Origin: Actinomycetota bacterium
GTDB lineage: Bacteria; Actinomycetota; Actinomycetes; Nanopelagicales; Nanopelagicaceae
DNA length: 11,111 bases
Direction of reading: 5' to 3'
Assembly (NCBI GenBank): GCA_026392815.1
Contig: JAPLBI010000178.1
Location: 1 to 11,111 of the forward strand
Made by a program: the position numbers and the translations under genes
Shown here: piece by piece, positions 6,635 through 11,111 of the stretch
How positions within the stretch are numbered: position 1 is the stretch's first letter
Layout of the letters: each line of letters begins with the position of its first letter
The notes under the pieces: generated by a model
The model's database searches: none
What the model was told of the DNA's origin: nothing
Seen by the model: the letters and a program-made list of their open reading frames with translations, nothing else

Positions 6635-7270
6635 TCAGGATAGGCGACCGAGCGCGGTAATCGCATGCTCGGTGATTTCAGCAACGGTTCCGACTGCTGG
6701 GATAGTGATCAATAAACCTTCAGAGCGGTAGAAAGAGATAATTGGCGCGGTCTGCTCTTCATAAACCTCAAGGCGACGAGCAATTACTTCTTCTTTATCG
6801 TCTTCGCGTTGGTAGAGATCGCTTCCACTGCAGGAAGAACAGTTGGTCGCTCCTGCTTCATTGGATGCACCGCATCCCCGGCAGGTGCGACGAGAAGATA
6901 GACGCTTGATGATTTCATCAGATGCGATAGCAAGTTCAAGTGCTGCTTGCAGCGGAGTCTTGGCTTCTGCAAGAAATGCGCGAAGTACTTCAGCCTGCGC
7001 AACATTGCGTGGGTAGCCATCTAGAAGAAAACCATTGGCAACATCGTCATGAGTTAGACGATCTTTGACCATATCGTTGGTGACTGAATCTGGAACTAGT
7101 TCGCCGCGATCCATAAATGCTTTCGCTTGGTTTCCTAGTTCAGTTCCGGCTTTCAAATTAGCGCGGAAGATATCGCCAGTTGAAATATGCGGAATTGAAT
7201 AGTGCGCAGATAGGAATTGAGCTTGTGTTCCTTTACCAGCACCTGGTGGTCCAACCAGGATTAAACGCAT
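6635..7270 (-). CDS. adk: Adenylate kinase
   Basis: This 211-residue enzyme interconverts ATP + AMP and 2 ADP in the cytosol. The P-loop is GPPGAGKGT (7-15). The AMP-binding segment includes STGDIFR (30-36), and LLDGYPRN (82-89) matches the usual LLDGFPRT with two substitutions. The LID domain (about 124-160) carries four cysteines, Cys130/Cys133 and Cys144/Cys147, which fit a structural zinc site, followed by DLYQREDD. The spacing between the cysteine pairs is 10 residues, shorter than in typical zinc-LID enzymes. The start overlaps the secY stop by one base (TAATG at 7270), with GAGGGG 11 nt upstream inside secY. It is part of the spc transcription unit. Confidence 0.97.
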   Translation of the reverse strand: MRLILVGPPGAGKGTQAQFLSAHYSIPHISTGDIFRANLKAGTELGNQAKAFMDRGELVPDSVTNDMVKDRLTHDDVANGFLLDGYPRNVAQAEVLRAFLAEAKTPLQAALELAIASDEIIKRLSSRRTCRGCGASNEAGATNCSSCSGSDLYQREDDKEEVIARRLEVYEEQTAPIISFYRSEGLLITIPAVGTVAEITEHAITALGRLS

Positions 7271-8565
7271 TAGCGCAAGAACCCCTCATATGAACGCTGT
7301 TGCAACTGGCTTTCGATCTGCTTTGCAGTATCAAGACCAACACCGACAACGATCAGGATCGCAGTTCCGCCGAATGGGAAGTTCTGAGTTGCACCGAAGA
7401 CGATAAGTGCACCAATAGGAATAATCGCAACGAGTGCAAGATAGAGCGCACCTGGCGCTGTAATACGTGAGAGAACGTATTGCAAGTATTCAGAAGTTGG
7501 GCGACCGGCACGGATGCCTGGAATAAATCCGCCGTACTTCTTCATATTGTCTGCAACTTCATCTGGATTAAAGGTAATTGCTACATAGAAGTAGGTGAAG
7601 AAGATAATCAAAGCGGAATAAGCAGTTACATAAAAGACGTTATCGCCATTTACGAGGTTACGAGAAACCCATACCGCCCAAGCCGCTTGGCTATTGGTGA
7701 AGTTAACGATCAAAGATGGGATGTAGAGAAGTGAAGAAGCGAAGATAACCGGGATAACGCCAGCCTGATTTACCTTGATTGGAATATAAGTGCTTGTTCC
7801 GCCGTAAGCCTGACGACCAACCATGCGCTTTGCGTACTGCACAGGAATTCGACGTTGCGCTTGCTCAACGAATACAACCGCTGCAACAACTGCAATACCA
7901 ACCGCTAAAACAACGATAAATGCGAAGAGACCCTTTTGAACGCGGATGCTCCAGAGTTGTCCAGGGAAGCTTGCTGCGATAGATGTGAAGATCAAGATCG
8001 ACATACCGTTACCGATACCGCGATCAGTGATGAGCTCTCCGAGCCACATGATTACAGATGTTCCGGCTGTCATAACGATGATCATCGTTGCGATGCGCTG
8101 CCATGAAGTATCAGGAATGATCGCTTCGTTACAGCCTGAGATCAAACGACCTGGTGTACGAGCAACTGCAACCAAACCTGTTGATTGAAGTACTGCTAAA
8201 CCGATTGTTAGATAACGGGTGTATTGAGTTAACTTCGCAGTTCCAGATTGTCCCTCTTTCTTAAGAGTTTCAAAGCGTGGAATAACAACTGTAAGAAGTT
8301 GAATAATGATCGAGCTGGTGATGTAAGGCATAATGCCAAGTGCAAAGACAGAGAGCTGAATTAGCGCTCCACCTGAGAACAAGTTGATCAAACCAAAGAG
8401 GCCACCTGTTTGAACTTGGTCAAGACATGTCTGAACTGCTGTGTATGAAACGCCAGGAGTTGGGACGACTGAACCGAAGCGGAACAGAGCCATGATTGAA
8501 AGAGTGAAGAAGATCTTCTTGCGCAGATCTGGTGTCTTAAAAGCCATTCCAAATGCTGAAAGCAT
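7270..8565 (-). CDS. secY: Protein translocase subunit SecY
   Basis: This is the central channel of the SecYEG translocon (431 residues, ten predicted helices) in the cytoplasmic membrane, through which secreted and membrane proteins such as the TctC, TctA and MFS products of this window would pass. Conserved parts are the plug-region start TPGVS (36-40), ALGIMPYITSSIIIQL (75-90), the cytosolic loop EQAQRRIPVQYAKR (234-247), GGFIPGIRAGRPT (345-357), GTAILIVVGVGLDT (400-413) and the QQRSYEGFLR tail. I chose ATG 8563-8565 because GGAG (8573-8576) is 7 nt upstream; a TTG one codon earlier is too close. The 55-nt gap after rplO is the widest within the ribosomal block. Confidence 0.97.
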   Translation of the reverse strand: MLSAFGMAFKTPDLRKKIFFTLSIMALFRFGSVVPTPGVSYTAVQTCLDQVQTGGLFGLINLFSGGALIQLSVFALGIMPYITSSIIIQLLTVVIPRFETLKKEGQSGTAKLTQYTRYLTIGLAVLQSTGLVAVARTPGRLISGCNEAIIPDTSWQRIATMIIVMTAGTSVIMWLGELITDRGIGNGMSILIFTSIAASFPGQLWSIRVQKGLFAFIVVLAVGIAVVAAVVFVEQAQRRIPVQYAKRMVGRQAYGGTSTYIPIKVNQAGVIPVIFASSLLYIPSLIVNFTNSQAAWAVWVSRNLVNGDNVFYVTAYSALIIFFTYFYVAITFNPDEVADNMKKYGGFIPGIRAGRPTSEYLQYVLSRITAPGALYLALVAIIPIGALIVFGATQNFPFGGTAILIVVGVGLDTAKQIESQLQQRSYEGFLR

Positions 8566-8609
8566 CAATCTTCTCCCTCTATCAAATCAATTAAAACAGT
8601 TAAGTGTTT

Positions 8610-8615
8610 TGTCAA
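8610..8615 (-). promoter_or_regulatory. Isolated TTGACA box upstream of secY
   Basis: The minus strand of the rplO-secY gap carries a perfect TTGACA. The best -10-like element, TTTAAT, is only 14 nt downstream, too close for a standard promoter, so the match may be chance. An inverted repeat AAAACA/TGTTTT with a 6-base centre overlaps the region between them. Confidence 0.2.
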
Positions 8616-8620
8616 AAACC

Positions 8621-9061
8621 TTATAAAACCTTGGTTGACCCACCAGCGGCAGCAATCTTTTCAACTGCTGATGCTGAGAATGCATGTGCTGTTACAGATA
8701 CCTTGACGGCGATATCGCCATTGCCAAGAACCTTTACAGGCAAGCTATCGCGTACTGCGCCCTTTGCAATTAGATCTGCAACAGTGATATCTCCACCCTT
8801 AGGGAAGAGATCGTTAATTGTTGCAACGTTAACTGCCTGGTACTCAATACGTGCTGGGTTCTTAAAGCCGCGAAGCTTAGGTAAACGCATAACCAACGGA
8901 AGCTGGCCACCCTCAAAACCTGGGCGAACAGTGTTACGTGCATGTGTTCCCTTGCCACCGCGACCGGCGGTCTTACCCTTTGATGCTTCACCGCGACCCT
9001 GACGAGTCTTAGCTTTCTTGGCACCTGGGGCTGGACGAAGGTGATGAAGTTTTAGCGTCAT
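8621..9061 (-). CDS. rplO: 50S ribosomal protein L15
   Basis: This 146-residue large-subunit protein acts late in 50S assembly. The family pattern is clear: an N-terminal [12 protein letters not shown], then the Gly/Arg/Lys-rich segment with [21 protein letters not shown], then [19 protein letters not shown], followed by a C-terminal globular part. A strong Shine-Dalgarno (GAGGAGG, 9072-9078) lies inside the end of rpmD, 10 nt from the ATG. The gap to the rpmD stop is 2 nt, so the two genes are tightly coupled. Length is normal. Confidence 0.97.
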   Translation of the reverse strand: MTLKLHHLRPAPGAKKAKTRQGRGEASKGKTAGRGGKGTHARNTVRPGFEGGQLPLVMRLPKLRGFKNPARIEYQAVNVATINDLFPKGGDITVADLIAKGAVRDSLPVKVLGNGDIAVKVSVTAHAFSASAVEKIAAAGGSTKVL

Positions 9062-9063
9062 CT

Positions 9064-9246
9064 TTATTCGACCTCCTCAACCTTGATCAAGTGGCGTGCT
9101 GCGTACACCATGCCACGAATTTCTGGACGATCTTCTTTGACGACAACATCGTTGATGCGCTTTAGACCAAGTGAACGCAAGGTCTCGCGAATCTCAGGCT
9201 TGTTACCGACCTTAGATTTAATTTGAGTTACTTTTAAACGTGGCAT
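9064..9246 (-). CDS. rpmD: 50S ribosomal protein L30
   Basis: This 60-residue protein is the usual length for bacterial L30. It begins [14 protein letters not shown] and contains the family core of [25 protein letters not shown]. It sits between rpsE and rplO as in the standard spc operon. The start overlaps the rpsE stop by one base (TAATG at 9246) and no strong ribosome binding site is seen, so translation is probably coupled. The last codons (VEEVE) also encode the ribosome binding site of rplO. Confidence 0.96.
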   Translation of the reverse strand: MPRLKVTQIKSKVGNKPEIRETLRSLGLKRINDVVVKEDRPEIRGMVYAARHLIKVEEVE

Positions 9247-9863
9247 TAGGCACCAACTGTCATCTGTGAAGCGCGGATAATTGCTGCAGGTGCAACATCT
9301 TCAAGTGGAAGACCACGACGAGCAGCGATTGCTGCTGGTGACTCAAGCATCTTCAAAGCTGCAACAGTGGCGTGAACCATGTTGATTGCATTGTTAGATC
9401 CGAGTGACTTGGTCAATACATCTGAGATGCCAGCACATTCGAGTACTGCACGAACAGGACCACCGGCAATAACTCCGGTACCTGGGCTTGCTGGGCGAAG
9501 AAGAACTACGCCAGCTGCTGTTTCACCTTGTACTGGGTGAGGAACAGTTCCTTGAACGCGTGGAACTACGAAGAATGACTTCTTTGCCTTAGCGATCGCT
9601 TGTGGAACTTCCTTAGACTTTCCGTAACCAATACCGACTGTGCCATTGCCGTCGCCGACAACTACTAGTGCGGTGAATGAGAAACGACGTCCACCCTTAA
9701 CAACTTTAGATACACGGTTGATAAAGACAACGCGCTCCATGTATGGAGACTTGTCCTTTTCACGATCGTCGCGGCGTTCACGGCGTTCGCCATTTCCGCG
9801 GCCACGGCCCTTGTTATCTGCAGCGTTGCCGGGTGCAGTTGAGGTTGTTGGATTTTCAGCCAT
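9246..9863 (-). CDS. rpsE: 30S ribosomal protein S5
   Basis: This 205-residue small-subunit protein takes part in decoding accuracy and 30S assembly. An N-terminal extension of about 38 residues is low-complexity and charged ([20 protein letters not shown]), common in actinobacterial S5. The N-terminal double-stranded-RNA-binding-type domain follows ([23 protein letters not shown], from about 41), and then the C-terminal domain with [15 protein letters not shown] and the segment near [18 protein letters not shown] at 9869-9872 is 5 nt before the ATG. The start overlaps the rplR stop by one base (TAATG at 9863). Confidence 0.97.
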   Translation of the reverse strand: MAENPTTSTAPGNAADNKGRGRGNGERRERRDDREKDKSPYMERVVFINRVSKVVKGGRRFSFTALVVVGDGNGTVGIGYGKSKEVPQAIAKAKKSFFVVPRVQGTVPHPVQGETAAGVVLLRPASPGTGVIAGGPVRAVLECAGISDVLTKSLGSNNAINMVHATVAALKMLESPAAIAARRGLPLEDVAPAAIIRASQMTVGA

Positions 9864-10240
9864 TAGAACTCCAATCCGTTCTCTCGTGCACTATCAGCAA
9901 GTGCTGCGATACGACCTGTGTACTTGTTTCCTGCGCGGTCGAATACAACGGTAGAGATACCGGCATCCTTTCCACGCTTTGCGATCAACGCGCCAATCTC
10001 GCGAGACTTTGCAGTCTTATCGCCAGTTGACTTGCGGAAGGCTTCTTCCATTGTTGATGCGTAAGCCAAAGTCTTACCTTGTGTGTCATCAATGATCTGT
10101 ACGAAGAGGTGACGCGCAGAGCGAGAAACGACTAGACGTGGACGCGCAGGAGTGCCAGAGACCTTCTTGCGGACGCGGAAGTGACGACGGGCGCGAGCAT
10201 TAGTAGCTGACCCCTTGCGGACTTTTACACCGATTGCAAT
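9863..10240 (-). CDS. rplR: 50S ribosomal protein L18, apparent ATT start
   Basis: L18 binds 5S rRNA in the central protuberance. Read from ATT at 10238-10240 the protein has 125 residues, the family's normal length, and starts (M)[28 protein letters not shown], which matches the typical actinobacterial L18 N-terminus. Later marks are [31 protein letters not shown] and [28 protein letters not shown]. Between the in-frame stop at 10247-10249 and TTG at codon 58 there is no ATG, GTG or TTG. Starting at that TTG would remove 57 conserved residues. The ATT overlaps the last base of the rplF stop (TAATT), exactly where neighbouring genes have TAATG. It is either a genuine AUU start or a single-base change or sequencing error. 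Confidence 0.9.
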   Translation of the reverse strand: MAIGVKVRKGSATNARARRHFRVRKKVSGTPARPRLVVSRSARHLFVQIIDDTQGKTLAYASTMEEAFRKSTGDKTAKSREIGALIAKRGKDAGISTVVFDRAGNKYTGRIAALADSARENGLEF

Positions 10241-10779
10241 TACTTCTTACCTGTCTTTCCTTGCTTACGGCGAACAACTTCGCCTGCCAAACGTAGGCCC
10301 TTGCCCTTATAAGGATCTGCTTTACGCAGTTTCTTAATCTTGGCTGCTACTTCACCAACGAGTTGCTTATCAATTCCGGTGATATGCAACTTAGTTGGAG
10401 ATTCAACCTTGTAAGAAATTCCTTCTGGAGCTAGGAATGGAACTGGGTGGCTATATCCGAGCAAGAATTCGAGATCCTTACCCTTTTCAGCAACACGGTA
10501 ACCAACACCGACGATGTCGATAGTTAGTGAGTAACCAGTTGTTACGCCGGTGACCATATTTGATACCAATGTGCGTGATAGGCCATGAAGTGAACGTGTA
10601 ACGCGCTCTTCATTTGGACGAGCAACGGTGATAACACCATCTGCTTGTGAAACTTGAATTGGTTCAGCGACGTTTAGTGAAAGTGAACCCTTTGGTCCCT
10701 TAACTGAAACGTTCTGACCTGCGATTGTTACTTCAACGCCAGCAGGAAGCGTGATTGGCATACGACCGATACGTGACAT
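10240..10779 (-). CDS. rplF: 50S ribosomal protein L6
   Basis: This 179-residue large-subunit protein sits near the factor-binding site. It starts [17 protein letters not shown], has the two repeated L6 domains (about 1-82 and 83-179), and carries the C-terminal signature with [32 protein letters not shown] and the basic tail [10 protein letters not shown]. Length is normal. The ATG is 6 nt after the rpsH stop. No strong Shine-Dalgarno is visible beyond GGTGA, so coupling to rpsH is likely. The stop overlaps the apparent rplR start. Confidence 0.97.
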   Translation of the reverse strand: MSRIGRMPITLPAGVEVTIAGQNVSVKGPKGSLSLNVAEPIQVSQADGVITVARPNEERVTRSLHGLSRTLVSNMVTGVTTGYSLTIDIVGVGYRVAEKGKDLEFLLGYSHPVPFLAPEGISYKVESPTKLHITGIDKQLVGEVAAKIKKLRKADPYKGKGLRLAGEVVRRKQGKTGKK

Positions 10780-10785
10780 ATTCGA

Positions 10786-11111
10786 TCACCATACGTAGGC
10801 GAGAACTTCTCCGCCTACACCCTGTTTGTTGGCTTGCTTATCAGTAAGCAATCCAGATGAAGTTGAAATGATTGCAACGCCGAGTCCACCAAGTACTTTT
10901 GGTAGAGCAGTTGACTTTGCGTAAACGCGAAGTCCTGGCTTGCTTACGCGGCGAAGACCGGCGATTGAACGCTCGCGGTTTGCACCGAACTTGAGGTCAA
11001 GAACTAGGTCCTTGCCAACACCGTTTGTTGCTGATTCAACGCGGAAGCCTGCGATGAAACCCTCCTTTTGAAGGATCTCTGCAATGCGTGCTTTGACCGA
11101 TGAAGACGGCA
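10786..11111 (-). CDS. rpsH: 30S ribosomal protein S8, 5' end outside the window
   Basis: The last 107 residues of S8 are present, from [22 protein letters not shown] to the C-terminus [11 protein letters not shown], with a TGA stop at 10786-10788. S8 binds 16S rRNA helix 21 and in many bacteria represses the spc operon. The conserved C-terminal part includes the segment [22 protein letters not shown]. Roughly 25 N-terminal residues are missing because the window ends. Order and spacing with rplF follow the standard spc operon. Confidence 0.95.
   Translation of the reverse strand, partial: PSSSVKARIAEILQKEGFIAGFRVESATNGVGKDLVLDLKFGANRERSIAGLRRVSKPGLRVYAKSTALPKVLGGLGVAIISTSSGLLTDKQANKQGVGGEVLAYVW

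Noticed and set aside
6595..6684. 30-codon N-terminal extension of map overlapping adk
   Set aside because: The added residues do not resemble the family, and MAIQIKTLDQLK is a typical N-terminus at the normal length.
8604..9002. Plus-strand open frame opposite rplO
   Set aside because: The minus strand encodes a complete L15; the plus-strand frame is a shadow.
9863..10069. Short L18 of 68 residues beginning at TTG 10067-10069
   Set aside because: It would discard 57 residues that match L18 and leave 170 nt of conserved coding sequence unexplained in a packed operon.

Overview
The window is a stretch of bacterial chromosome in which every convincing gene lies on the minus strand, so transcription runs from the right edge (11111) to the left edge (1). 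It looks like an actinobacterium. The ribosomal proteins, SecY, the SigE-type sigma factor and the gene order secY-adk-map all fit that group. Base composition is clearly lower in G+C than in Streptomyces or Mycobacterium, and intergenic gaps are very short, so a streamlined low-GC freshwater lineage such as the acI/Nanopelagicales group is my best guess. That placement is inference, not proof.

Right part (11111 to about 6595): the distal spc operon, in order rpsH (5' end outside the window), rplF, rplR, rpsE, rpmD, rplO, secY, adk. Spacing is tight, with three TAATG stop/start overlaps. rplR has no ATG, GTG or TTG at its proper start. The family-consistent start is an ATT that sits in a TAATT overlap with the rplF stop. 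map follows adk after a 40-nt gap holding a small hairpin.

Middle (about 5781 to 2531): after map there is a 141-nt gap with nested inverted repeats and a weak promoter candidate. A tripartite tricarboxylate transporter operon follows: tctC (periplasmic-type binding protein), tctB and tctA. tctB starts at TTG, and a 13-bp tetraloop hairpin lies inside its first codons, which could help set different expression of the binding protein and the membrane subunits.

Left part (2530 to 1): an MFS transporter abuts tctA with no gap. A SigE-family/ECF-like sigma factor and a single-pass membrane protein of unknown function follow, overlapping each other by 8 nt. The stop codon of this last gene lies in a 35-bp tandem repeat, each copy of which can fold into a strong hairpin. 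The array probably works as a multi-hairpin transcript end.

Working picture (inference): the right part makes ribosomal proteins, the translocon, adenylate kinase and methionine aminopeptidase as one growth-linked unit. The left part is a six-gene, apparently co-transcribed uptake/regulation cassette inserted where many actinobacteria continue with infA-rpmJ-rpsM. No tRNA, rRNA, CRISPR array, insertion sequence or prophage gene was seen.
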